64,000 nt of DNA, from positions 1 through 64,000 of the forward strand of contig NW_003209678.1 of the NCBI RefSeq assembly GCF_000006405.1, given 5' to 3'. The position numbers were made by a program, and so were the translations under genes. Shown in pieces: positions 47,246-58,374 of this stretch. Every line of letters begins with the position of its first letter. Position 1 is the first letter of the stretch. The DNA is from Perkinsus marinus ATCC 50983. Lineage: Eukaryota > Perkinsozoa > Perkinsida > Perkinsidae. Below the pieces are notes generated by a model. That model saw nothing but the letters and a program-made list of their open reading frames with translations. It was not told the DNA's origin and made no database searches.

Positions 47246-48994
47246 TTCTGAATAATCGTACGACTCTCATTCTATACCACCCAAAAAAGCCTTCAGCAAG
47301 CACGAAAGGCTGTATCCCGGGTGGCCAACGAGCAGTACAACATGATCGATCAACACCCATACGCGTGTCTTTATGCCAAATACGATGTCCCTAGTCCGCA
47401 TCTTGTTGATCCTGGCAGGATCATCCTGCTCACGAAAGCCGCACAAATAAACAGTGAAGGCCGATTCCCGTATTCGTCCAACTCCCGCTTGAAAGTGGAA
47501 TCCCTTAACGTAGCTCTATCACCATGGCGCAATATCCAATAGTCTGGATGATACTGCGAAATACCACCGGCCTATGAGGAAATGCCAGAAAACCGTTTTC
47601 ACTCGCGCACGCCATTCTTATCGATTTCCTATCAGAGGATGGTTGAATCAGCAAAGGGAAAACTTGCGCGGACTTTGTTAGGAATCCTACGATGCCGGTT
47701 TGGTATTCCGGTATGTAACAGCGGTTCGATCGGAAATGGCTGTTTGGACCCAATGGTTGTGGTTTACACGGAAGAACACATATTCCTTACACGATAACTC
47801 TTCTTACAAAACCTCCACAACATTCAAAGTTTATCGAGTCCTTCCAGGCTGGGAGAGGTAAAGATCCTAGCGGGTAGTTGAAGTGTAACATCGGACAAAA
47901 AGGGAAATGGAGTAGTCATGTGGACGGCTCGGACGATCGGTCACTAGGGGATGGCACACTGTAGTTTCCGCGGGGTATTCTCTAAGATGGTATTGATTTG
48001 CAAGGCACAGTGTAATTCGACTATTGACATGCAGATATCTATTCAGATGATATGCGGCATCTGGGTGACAATAAGGATATTGTGACCACTAGACGACGCC
48101 ATGGTGTTGAAGTTCTAGGCCCTTCAAACCGCGTCTCGTTGCTGCTCTGTGAGTTACCATCGAACCCTCTCCAAGCAACATCGGGGGTCTATAGGAGAAG
48201 GCTTGTGAGAAAGGGATGGTCATCATCGACTATATGCCCGGTAAGATTCTCGTGAGCCCTTGCAGTTGTCTGGAGCCGTCCGTGTTGATCTCTCTGGCTG
48301 CCTTCGTCGGTAGTAGTGGTTCAAGCTAAGAGTATGGTGATGATCATGGAGTTTTATCTTCACGGTGGAGTTTCAAGTGAACTTGTGGTAGTATTCGTCC
48401 GAGAGTGGTCGATGAGATCGACGAGGAGTACGAGTAATTGTGGCTGGCTAGGAAGGTAGAATGTGGTACTTGTCTTTTCACAGTAGATCGTTGTTCCCAA
48501 AGCAGGATATTATATATCCTCACTGTTGGGTAATAAGCCGCTATCAGGATCAGAAGGCATATGAACACATGTCCAGGAGGTGTAGGAAATGTAGGGGATG
48601 TAATAAGGTAGAACAGTGTAGTAAATCTATCAATATTAGAACTGGTATAAGTATATATTATGGAGTTGATCACAGGAATATGGTATTATTTAGGAAATAT
48701 CAATTTATAAAAATCTCAATATGATGTTTGTATTATTCTATTATATCCCTCATTATAAGGAATGTTGCAGAGCTATCGAGCATGGTGGAGGAGGACCTTG
48801 TACATATACTCGTGCTTGACAATCATGGAAGTTGATTTCCCAGGGTCGCTCATGATTTCACAGGAGTGGGGCACATGCTGCACGCATGCACACGCCGATG
48901 CAAGGTTCATATTCGGTTACCATTTCCTGTTTCTTGAGTTCTCACTTTGTGCGAGCCATTCTTATGTAGTCACTTTTTTCTGTATCCTCTGGAG
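47246..48994. other. No confident gene
   Basis: Open frames exist on both strands (for example plus 48052-48255, GVEVLGPSNRVSLLLCELPS), but none can be placed in a gene. 48480-48760 is AT-rich and probably lies upstream of the proteasome gene. Confidence 0.4.
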
Positions 48995-50180
48995 ATGTTC
49001 CGTAACCCTTATGACACCGACTGCATCACTTGGTCACCCCAAGGTCGTATATTCCAAATCGAGTATGCTATGGAAGCGGTGAAGCAGGGAACTGCTGTAG
49101 TAGCTCTCAGAGGAAAGAAACACGCGGTGAGGCTTCTAAGCTACTTATTGTTTGCAATGGGGGAAAACGTGGTCAACTACATGTGTTGATGACAGTAGAA
49201 AATTCTCAGGAAATTCTCGTTGATTTTTGCACAGTTCTATAGAGGAAACTCCTGAGCTCAGCTGAGGAATCCAAACATAAATTCCGAGTCTGACTGTTTC
49301 TTTTGCAGATTTTGTGTGCCTTCCGAAGGAGACAGTCTGATCTCGCCTCCTACCAGCAGAAAATATTCCGCATCGACGACCATATCGGTGTTGCTATATC
49401 TGGCCTCACTGCTGATGCCCGTAGGTATCAATCGTGGTTATGCTGGTCAGGTCGTGTTCACAGGTGTAATTTGCTCCTTCATGCGTGATGAGTGCTTATC
49501 CCACAAGTTCACTTACGACACGCCGATGAGCGTCGGAAGGTTGGTCAACAAGATCGGTGTTGGTGAGTATATGAGATTAATGACTACGCTCTCATACCAA
49601 TATTATTCATATTCAGAATCACAGGAGAAGACCCAGGTGGCGAGTAAGCGCCCCTACGGTGTTGGCCTTCTGGTTGCGGGTTACGATGAGAACGGTCCCC
49701 ACATTTATGAGACATGCCCTAGTGGGAACATCTTCGAGTAGCGCGATGATAATATGTTAAGCTTTCTGAAGAGTGTGGTCAGGTATTACGCGATGGCCAT
49801 TGGTGGTCGCTCCCAGTCTGCCAGAACTTATCTGGAGAATAACTATGAAGGTTTCGAGAATATCGAGGATCAGAAGGAGCTCCTTATGCATGGTCTCAAG
49901 GCTCTAGCCAAGACACTCCAGGATGATGCTAAGTGCGTATCTCTATATTGTTGATACTCAAATTGTCATTGTGATAGGCTGACAACCGAGAATTGTAGCA
50001 TCGCCATTGTGGGGGAGGACTTACCTTTCAAGGAGCTGAACACCGAGGAATTGCAGAGTCTCATCAGCAATCTAGATCAGACCCAGGTGAGTCATTCGTG
50101 TTGCTCATTCGGGCCGTCTCAGCGTTTTAATTTGTTAGGCCGAAACGAGTGGTGCAGCTCCTATGGACACATCTGAGTGA
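48995..50180 (+). CDS. PSMA1: 20S proteasome subunit alpha type-1
   Basis: ATG at 48995 gives [40 protein letters not shown]: the alpha-subunit N-terminal signature (SPQGR..QIEYA) with the FRN.YD start specific to alpha-1 (alpha6/PSMA1). Further exons give [50 protein letters not shown] and [15 protein letters not shown]. The C-terminus is [12 protein letters not shown]. Alpha subunits form the outer ring and gate; this type has no protease activity. Seven exons make about 260 residues, the usual length. Intron 1 (49127-49308) is 182 nt and carries a dispersed repeat; the other introns are 43-57 nt. Confidence 0.95.
49159..49298 (+). mobile_element. Type-B dispersed repeat inside PSMA1 intron 1
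   Basis: Contains GGTCAACTACATGTGTTGAT, then AAATTCTCAGGAAATTCTCG, TTGATTTTTGCACA, CTCCTGAGCTCAGCTGAGG and AAACATAAATTCC, matching block for block the other type-B copies. It fills most of the 182-nt intron, leaving about 40 nt, the size of the other introns in this gene. Confidence 0.85.
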
Positions 50181-51119
50181 AAAGTGATGACCAGTAAATA
50201 CCGGTAGCTATTGATTGTTACCACTGATTGTTGATGAACCATAAGTTTCAAAACATCGCCACAGTGTGGCCACTGTTGAGTTTTTGCTAGTAATGTCGTA
50301 TACTACTACGTGTATAAAACTATCGAGCCTACCTCGATTTAAGGACTGTATAGTAAGAATCCCGTTTGGATCACTTGTTAGCAGCATTCGAGACCCAAAA
50401 CATTTCTTAGACAATTTCGTGTGATAGGGTTAGAGTAGAATCACCTTCATCTCTGATAGTTCCGCATGGATATGGTTAGGTGAACAGAAGCCATATTACA
50501 CGCCTGCGAAGATATGCGCGAGAATTCTAAAGTAAACGAAAAGTTAGGCTTGCAGTGTGCGAATAGCCTAAACAGAAGTGAAGGACAACCCTGTATTCGA
50601 TCATACGTCAAAAAGAAATGTATCGATATTTCGCACATTTCGTGTTAAAGCTTAGAAGTTCCACTTGGTGTTAAACCTCAGGTTTCTGGAGTTTGCACAC
50701 AAAATATTTACACTAAATGGTGCGATGGATAACCAAGTCGTCAAAAAGTCACCAAAAGACGAAGCGTTCTTTCACGAGAAGTTCAGACTATACTAATCCT
50801 AGCTGACTCGTGTTGCATCGCAACAATTGAAGCAAAAGAGCAATGCTTTATTGACTAGGAAACACAACTCTAGTAAGGCTGCACTGGATACATAAATTTA
50901 GCCAGATATTGGTGGAATTTACTTCACAACGAGGTAGTAATAAGATGATGATTTAGATAATTCTCAGCCTAGCAGAGATTATCATAAACAATGATATCTG
51001 TAACGATGCTAGATAGTTTAGTTCAGCAGGTGGTACGAGAAGAATACTAACACACCCAGACTCCCTGGGTATGATGAGCATTCGATAAACCAATGAATCC
51101 TATTGATAAACAACCTAAT
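50181..51119. other. Intergenic, convergent gene ends
   Basis: No exon, repeat or RNA gene recognised between PSMA1 and the mutase gene. Confidence 0.6.
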
Positions 51120-52910
51120 TTATCGTCTCTCAAGACCGTTCTTCTCGGGTTGCAAGAAGTTGTTAATGACATCATTAACCACGACATCCAAGTTGGCCGC
51201 AGCCTTCTCCTCGGATTCCCTATCGGACATCTCACAGTAGTACTTCAGCTTGGGCTCGGTACCAGAACCACGAAGAGTAACAACGGCATTGTTATCGAAG
51301 TAGAGAGTGATCATTTGCTGGTCAGGAGTAGTAGGGAGAACACTCTTCTTGTCATCCATTCTTGAATCATATCCAAGAGTGACATCACGAATACCAGCGA
51401 TAGTAGATGAACCCAAAGTCTTAGCGTAAGCACCGTTGTTACGGAAATCGTCAAAGATCTGCTTCATAACCTTAGGGTCGTAGCACAAGAAGTAACCATT
51501 ATTGTTGGCGAAATAACCAACAGTTTGACGGAGTTCTTCAAGACGCTCGTAGAGAGTAATACCCTTCTCACGACGCCAGTAGTTGGCCATTTCAGCCCAC
51601 ACAGAGGCAGCAGTGACACCATCCTTATCGGGTACAGCCATGGTGAGAGCGTAACCGATAGCCTCCTCGTAAGCAAGGCAATGGACTAGCTCAGGGTTCT
51701 CCTCGATCATCTTGAGGGAAGTGTTAGCAAGCCACTTGAAACCGGTCAAAGTATCGGTATAACGGCAACCATAGTGCTTAGCGACAGCAGCGAGCATCTT
51801 GGAAGACACCGTAGAGTTGAGAACCAAGCACTTCTCGGCCGGGACGCCACTACGAAGTGCCATCAAGATCGAGAAATCTCCGAAGATGGTTCCGAGCTCA
51901 TCACCACTGAACTGATGCCACTCGCCGTTCTTCTGCTTCTCACAAGCTGTGAACCGATCAGAATCAGGATCATTAGCAATAACATAATCGCAGTTATTCT
52001 CCTTGGCGAAAGCTAGACACAGATTGAGCGCACCTTTCTCCTCAGGGTTGGGGAACGGCACAGTAGGGAACTCCGGATCAGGATGAGCCTGGGGCTCGAA
52101 GACCTTAACACACTCTTCGGGAATGTTGAATCTCTTCAACAGACCAGTGGTGAAGGGAAGACCGACACCATGCATAGCGGTGTAAGCGAACTTCAAAGTA
52201 CACTTCTTGTTCTCCTCGGGGAAACGGCAAAGCTCATGATACATCTGGTCGAGGTAAGTCATAAGGACATCATCATAAGGATCGATGATCTTAGACGTGT
52301 CCTTGAGGTAACACTCTCCATCAACATCCAGAAGCTCAAGAGCTTCCTTCCAAGGTACGAGATTCTTAGCAATAGAATCAGAAATCTCACTGTCCATAGG
52401 AGGGATGATCTGAGCACCGTTAGCAGCATAGACCTTGTAACCGTTATCCATCTTGGGGTTATGAGAAGCAGTAACCTGGGCACCAGCACAGCAGTTGTAC
52501 TTCTTAACCAAGTAGGGGTTAAATGGAGTGCAAGTAGTAGCCTTGTCGTACAAGTAGACCTTAGCGCCTTGGGAGAGGAATACAGCGGCGGCAACGTGAG
52601 CAAAACGTCTGGAGTTGTAACGACCATCAAAGCCGAAGACAACACCACGCTCAGCAAGGGCCTCCTTACCGAACTGACCCTCGAGGTATCTGCAGAGACC
52701 CTGAGAGGCCTGCATCACAGTAAGGCAGTTCATACGATCGAAACCAGCACCCATACGAGAACGGAGACCAGCAGTGCCGAAGACCAAACGTTTCTCGGGG
52801 TTCAAGTGCTCGGCGATATCCTCCTCAGAGAAGGACGAAGCCTCATCACGAGTGGCCTTATAGAAATCTAAGGAAAGCCAGTATTGGAGAGCCTTGTTGG
52901 ATGAAGACAT
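51120..52910 (-). CDS. PGM2: Phosphoglucomutase/phosphopentomutase, PGM2 type
   Basis: A single open frame of 596 codons from ATG at 52910. All four active-site loops of the alpha-D-phosphohexomutase family are present: phosphoserine loop TASHNPKMDNGYKVY, metal loop DPDSDR, sugar-specificity loop CLAYEEAIGY with GFKWLA before it, and phosphate loop RGSGTEPKLKYYCE. Length and the FGTAGLRSRMGAGFDRMN start fit eukaryotic PGM2 (interconverts glucose-1-P/6-P and ribose-1-P/5-P in the cytosol). No intron interrupts it, unlike every other long gene here. Codons are strongly C/G-ending, as in highly expressed genes. Confidence 0.96.
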   Translation of the reverse strand: MSSSNKALQYWLSLDFYKATRDEASSFSEEDIAEHLNPEKRLVFGTAGLRSRMGAGFDRMNCLTVMQASQGLCRYLEGQFGKEALAERGVVFGFDGRYNSRRFAHVAAAVFLSQGAKVYLYDKATTCTPFNPYLVKKYNCCAGAQVTASHNPKMDNGYKVYAANGAQIIPPMDSEISDSIAKNLVPWKEALELLDVDGECYLKDTSKIIDPYDDVLMTYLDQMYHELCRFPEENKKCTLKFAYTAMHGVGLPFTTGLLKRFNIPEECVKVFEPQAHPDPEFPTVPFPNPEEKGALNLCLAFAKENNCDYVIANDPDSDRFTACEKQKNGEWHQFSGDELGTIFGDFSILMALRSGVPAEKCLVLNSTVSSKMLAAVAKHYGCRYTDTLTGFKWLANTSLKMIEENPELVHCLAYEEAIGYALTMAVPDKDGVTAASVWAEMANYWRREKGITLYERLEELRQTVGYFANNNGYFLCYDPKVMKQIFDDFRNNGAYAKTLGSSTIAGIRDVTLGYDSRMDDKKSVLPTTPDQQMITLYFDNNAVVTLRGSGTEPKLKYYCEMSDRESEEKAAANLDVVVNDVINNFLQPEKNGLERR

Positions 52911-55447
52911 GGTTTGATAGAAATAAATATGAGATGAGTGGTGGAGGTAGGTCGGAGGGGTTGAGGAAAGCTAGAGCTGCGCTAAGTAGACAATAACACA
53001 ATCCACTGAGCAACGGCGCATAATACACAGCCCAGCAGTTCTTGTCCATAGACCCCCGACTGACGTTCCTATTTCGATGCGAGTTCATGGTGGCTATGAA
53101 CGGGCTCGAGATAGCGACTCACGAGGTGAGACTATAATACGACTTGACATATAATGATGGATGTCACCACTCTAGTAGTTGCTACCAGGTTAGTTAGCAG
53201 CTGTAATTGGCCGTATACGTCACATGAGAAGAATATTAAAGGGAATAGAGTGTAACAGTGCTATTCCGTATCCACGATACTTGAGAAAGCAGACGACGGG
53301 GAGGATCAAGAATGGGGTCTATTTTTTCGCACAAGACGTAAATTCTTTGATTATATGTAAAGTTGTTCAACTCAAAAAGTCCATCAGCATGGGTATTCCC
53401 AAAATGCCTCTCCAGCTAACATAGTGCGGGAACGGGATTTCCTAATCCGTCTCTGCTTAGACAGCGGGGTTGAGACGGCAGGGTTGTATGTGTGAATCGA
53501 TCACATGGGCGCAGTTGTACGTTTACCAAACACAAGCCATAAATACAACATATTTAGCTGATACCACACTCTGAAGGTGCCACAGCGTCACTAGCTATTC
53601 ATGCGTCGGCTTGCAACGGGTCGAGCCATCGTATGTTACCGTAGTAAATATTATCGATTACTTGGGCGCGCGCGATAGTCTAGACTCGTTCATGAACATC
53701 TGTGACCCGTGCCGTTTGGTTCCTCATTCCAGAAGCTCCAGTGGTTCGTGAATAATGTCTGTATGTGCAACATGCGGTCTCTACTTTATGGACATTTTGT
53801 ATGAAGGAGTTGAAGTACATGAACCAGGAACAGGGATACTGTACTACTTGGGACGTTGACAACCACTTCTCACATTAGAGTTTCACCACCCTAGTGATAT
53901 GAAAAACACTAGTAAAAACATATTTTACTCGCCTTTTCCACCTAGTATTCCGCCACTTCACGTAAAACGGGTGAAACTCTATTCAATTGGTGGGAAAAGG
54001 TTAATCTTTGTGGTATGTAAAACTTGATTAAATATTGGAAATATTAAATATAATAGTAACTAAATATCTAATCTTGTAAAACTTGGCGAATAATTGGAAA
54101 TAACTCTCGGTATTCGTAGTTCCATTATGAAGTTGTTGGACACTCGGGAATTCGTCGATGCCGTGTATATTCTGAACAGAAGTAAATTACGAATTTCCAG
54201 AAAAAATCTAGATGTACTTGCATTGAAGGTGTTCACACAAGGAATAATCTTCCGAACTGTTATACAGCACTACTCGGTGTGGAATCTGGTAACTCTCGGG
54301 TCCTCCATAAAAGGATAACTTTGTCAATTAGTGTCAATTTCTATCTGGGCGCGCAGTACTGACGTTCAGTTCACGACTCGTTGGCTCACTCCTGTATACT
54401 GCCAGAGCTGTGAACTAGTGTTGTTATAACATCATCGCTTAGTCCTTGTCCAACTCTTGAGTTAATTATTAACCGCTTTAGGTTTCACTGCAACAACTGC
54501 TATTATTCCTGGCAAGAGTCTGAGCAGCGACGCCTATCTGCTAAGAGTGAAGTTGACCCTAATAAACGGTAATACTTATAACCCCTTTGGGTTCGCTGCC
54601 TCGAGTGATAGGTTTTGATATGTGTATGCTGTAGTTATGATTGTAAAGGCAGTACTCAGCGGCTTGGTCATGTTTGACGTCTCTTCAGGTCGGTGTGGTA
54701 TTACGAGCCGTTGATACGCGATGTTCCTATAAGGAATATGGATAGGAAGGGTCACTACGATGAAGTGAAGAACTTTAATTCGCTGTGTTTTAGAGTAATG
54801 CAATTACTACCCTTTTCCTGTATCGATCATCTTGATATGTCAGACTATTTTACCATGTACTGACCTACAACTCTATCGTTGTTCAAAGAGTGAGGGTTTG
54901 GAAGATTCCGCATCACCGGAGTCTACTAGTCTGCTGAGGGTAGTAGTATGGGGAGGCGTATTCGGGTGGGGTGTATTATGATTATGTTCCCTCGAGATTA
55001 TACAATATATGGTTGATATCATCTTTAGTGCATTGGTTGGGGAAAGCATCTAGGATACTACAGGGTGACCCAAATGAAAATGTGCTATTGTTTGTAACTT
55101 GCAGAATTCATCGAATTTCTCACTGAGAGATAGCTAGTGAGAATGGTTCTGGCAAGCGCTTTCCAAGGGTATCTTGAAATTTCTCATGATGCTCAGTGCC
55201 ATATTGCGTTGAATCACTAGGAGGAAATCGGCCTGACTTTTCGCACGGGTTTTGGGCAATTTTGCGAAAATAAATTGTGCGTAGCTCGGCAGGGCCTAAG
55301 CATATCCGGAGAAGAAAAAAAGCTCGCCAAGGTCTCTCCAATGAGCTATCCCTCACTAGCACATATCAATAGGGCAACCCTGTATATTTTCCGCTCGTAT
55401 TCGCCTACAATACCACAAAATGCGCGACGCACTACTCTGATCTACTG
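52911..55447. other. Long intergenic region with one type-A repeat
   Basis: No confident gene in 2.5 kb. A plus-strand frame at 54124-54318 (MKLLDTREFVDAVYILNRSK) and a minus frame at 55120-55362 are unassigned. A type-A short repeat sits at 53878-53980. Confidence 0.45.
53878..53980. mobile_element. Type-A short inverted-repeat element, copy 1 (MITE-like)
   Basis: About 103 bp with terminal inverted repeats GAGTTTCACC / GGTGAAACTC. Internal blocks CTAGTGATATGAAAAACA and CGCCACTTCACGTAAAAC recur in the other copies of this family at 56.8, 59.1, 59.6, 61.3 and 62.4 kb. No coding capacity. Confidence 0.85.
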
Positions 55448-58269
55448 ATGAGCTCGTCCGCTACCTCAAGAGTGAGTGCTTGTCAGGAGTTCGTTACTGC
55501 TGGTGGACTCTACTCGGGTGACAAGGCGCCCGTGGTCGATCTGAAACCTCGCTTCGATGTGGATGCTGTTAAAGCAAGTACTGTGAAGGTTCTCACCCTC
55601 ACAGCTGTCGTACTGGTGTTGTTATCAGGACCATGGGGAGATGGTTACGATCCGGAAACTGGGGATGACATACTGAGTTTCGAGGTAACACTAGGGATAA
55701 GGGGAAACACATGGCTAGAACTCAAGTTTTATATTAAACCAGTGCGAGCTACTATTCTCAGGGAGTGTTCCTGTTTAGTTCCTGGGCTCAGTAGAGATGC
55801 TCACCCGAGGGAAGAGGAAGGAAGACTGGTCGTTCCGGTTTGGATATTCTGATGGAGTGTAAGGACTACACTAGAGAGAAGATATAATTTTCGGCGGTCT
55901 AGGTGTATAGATTGGAATTCCTTGGAGTTTGAAGTACCCGAAGATGTACTCATCACAGATGACGGAGATGAGGAGCTGGGGCTGTGGGCACCACCGGAGG
56001 TAGTGCATGAGATCGTCTCGTCATAGTATGCACATGGTCAACTACATGTGTTGGTAAAAATATGGAAAATATGAGGAAAAAATTCGAGAAATTATGAATT
56101 TCCATAATGTAGTGAGAAAACTCATGGGCTCAGTCGAGGAAAGCAAACATTTACTCCTACACTGCGAAATGCTGGTGGTTTATAATAGGTTCTCTGTCCG
56201 CCCTGGATGAAGAACAGATTTACTTACTACACCTCAGAGCTGTTGTCCTACGATATTGGACGGCCTAGTATTAATGGTCAACCTGATGCTAGCGGTCAGG
56301 GTACCCCTCCAGAGGGTAAGATAGGCCCTTTTACGAGAAGGAAGAGATGTAAGTGCGTGTATCAGTGGTTATATCGAACCACTGGAAGATGGTAGCTTCC
56401 GTAGTTGCTCCTGATTCCTCGTGTGAATTCAGTACCGTCTTCGTATCGCCCAACATCTGGGTCGATGTTGCTACCTAAGGGGATGGTGACACCGAACAGG
56501 AAGGGTAGTATTTCTACGCTTGCGGCGAGCCCTGTGACACCAGGGAGTGTCACCCCTGCTACGGTAAGATGGGATCATTCTTCATACTCTAATTCATCTT
56601 GGTGTAGAGTAAAGCAACCCCGAAGGCAGTGACGGCATCTGGTGGGGGCAAGTCTCCGTCTGGCACCCCGAGCCGAACAGAGGCTAGTATGGCCGCTCTG
56701 AAGGAGAAGTTAGCAGGATTTCAAGTAAGGCTTTTGGGGTGGTAGATTATTTTCTGATATTGACAACCTTTGATATTATTCAACTCCAGTTTAATATCGG
56801 AGGTTTCATAACCCGTTTCACGTGAAGTGGCGAAATACTCTGTGAAAAACGCAATATTCGCGGTGATATGCAGTAGTCGTGAAATATGTTTTTGATGTCA
56901 CGGCCTGTGAAACTCCATTAATTTTGGGGATCCTAAATATTATTCCGAATAATACTCCTTACTACTTGTGCATTCAGGCTAAGGCGAAAGCGGCCGCGGT
57001 GACTGCATCTTCGCCGACACAGGCTGGCCTCGTGAAGGGAAGCACAGAGGGTTTACGGCCGTTGAATACGAGCCCGTGGGCGCCTCCTCACCCTCCTAGC
57101 AAGTCAACAACCCCCAATGACCAAGTCTTTAGAACCCCAACTGAATGGCAACATCGGTCCTCCCCGCGTGAGGAGCAGCAGCAGCAGATTCTGGGGAGTA
57201 ATTCAAAGCGTCCGGTTGGGAGCTCAAGTCGGAATCGACTAATGGACCGGACAGACTCTGATAAACGGCGGAGGACAGAGAGACGCTCTAGAGATTCCCC
57301 GAGATCCCGGGAGTCTTCGGTGAAGTCTGATATCAGTGAACCACTTGAAAGGGAGTCCCGGGATGATGTTATGATGGCTGATGATTTGGACATATCTCCA
57401 AGAGCACGACTATCAGTTCGGGATAGGAGGAATGAAGGAATGAGGATCGGCGGCCGAAGGAGGGTGGTCGATATCGAGGCGGTTGGGACTATGGCTCGGG
57501 CGGCTGCTGCTGAGGCCGCGTATAGCAGTTCGAGGAGTATAGCTGCTACTATGCCCTCTGCATCGCTCGAGAGATCTACAAGGGCTTTTGGTAAAGGGTT
57601 GCGGGGTCGGGAAAGGTAGGAAGGGAGGGAGGAGTTAAACGAAATTCGTAGAAATACGTGTGGGGTTGTCGTTCGGAAACGGAACTGGTTTGACAATCTT
57701 GAAGTTTCAATTTCAAGATTTTCTCTGTGTTTTTTATCTACAATGTATTTCCTCGATTGTAGTCATCATATTAGAGTTGTGCTTTCAGGTCGGGATCTCC
57801 GGCTTCAAGTTACCGACTTCATGCCGCGCGACGACCGAGGACGAGTGGTCCGCGGAATGCCTTTGATACGGGTGGGCCGCGGAACGCCTTGGATGCAGCC
57901 GCAGCAGCTCCGATACGAGAGCAGCAGCAGCATCATCATCATCGCCACCGGGAAGGGGAGCAGGGAGGGAATAGGTCCATGCTGGGGGTGGAGAAATTGT
58001 CACCACCGAGCAGTAGTAGCGATACTCCGATGCCATCGTTCCCGCCCCCTCCACCGGGCATTATACCGAGGGCAGCTAAAGCTAGTCATAGGACGATACA
58101 TCGACCGAAGTCGTTTCCGCCTCCTCCTCCTGGTCTCCCCGCACGCCACGAGAATAGAGGGCGACCAGGGGGGCGTATGGGAGGTGGCGGGGGTGGCCCT
58201 AGGAGTATGTTTGGCGCAGCGATGCAATCTGTACTCCGGCAGAGTGGCGGTGGCGGTGAACGGCGTTGA
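55448..58269 (+). CDS. Arg/Ser- and Pro-rich disordered protein
   Basis: ATG at 55448 gives MSSSATSRVSACQEFVTAGG. Exons include PWGDGYDPETGDDILSFE, VPEDVLITDDGDEELGLWAP, RPTSGSMLLPKGMVTPNRKG and SRTEASMAALKEKLAGFQ. A long RS-like exon follows at 56980-57618 (SDKRRRTERRSRDSPRSRES; RRRVVDIEAVGTMARAAAAE). A 171-nt intron joins in phase to SGPRNAFDTGGPRNALDAAA, a His run, two PPPPPG motifs, a Gly run and the stop at 58269. RS and proline-motif content suggests a nuclear RNA-processing or scaffold protein. No folded domain is recognised. Introns are 45 to about 255 nt; the two longest hold repeat elements. Exons at 56.2-56.6 kb are approximate. Confidence 0.6.
56026..56165 (+). mobile_element. Type-B dispersed repeat, copy in an intron
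   Basis: Starts GTATGCACATGGTCAACTAC followed by ATGTGTTGGT and continues with AT-rich blocks ending near GGAAAGCAAACATTTACTCC. It starts at the likely donor of an intron of the gene at 55448-58269. Same family as the copies at 49159, 60614, 61633 and 63296. Confidence 0.75.
56799..56917. mobile_element. Type-A element, copy 2, in an intron
   Basis: Begins near GGAGGTTTCATAACCCGTTT and ends GTGAAACTCCA; internal GTGAAGTGGCGAAATACTC and GATATGCAGTAGTCGTGAAA are shared with copy 3. It lies within an intron of about 255 nt of the Arg/Ser-rich gene. Confidence 0.85.
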
Positions 58270-58374
58270 TGATGATGAGGATAGGAGTAGTACCATAAGT
58301 AGCGTAGAGTTTACGTCGTAGGACCTCGTCGCCGTCGAGGTATAGTATACTTTGCTTAAAAACGTTAAAGTCTA

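Noticed and set aside
52083-52871. 262-codon plus-strand frame antisense to PGM2
   Set aside because: It is a shadow created by the biased codon use of the conserved mutase gene on the other strand.
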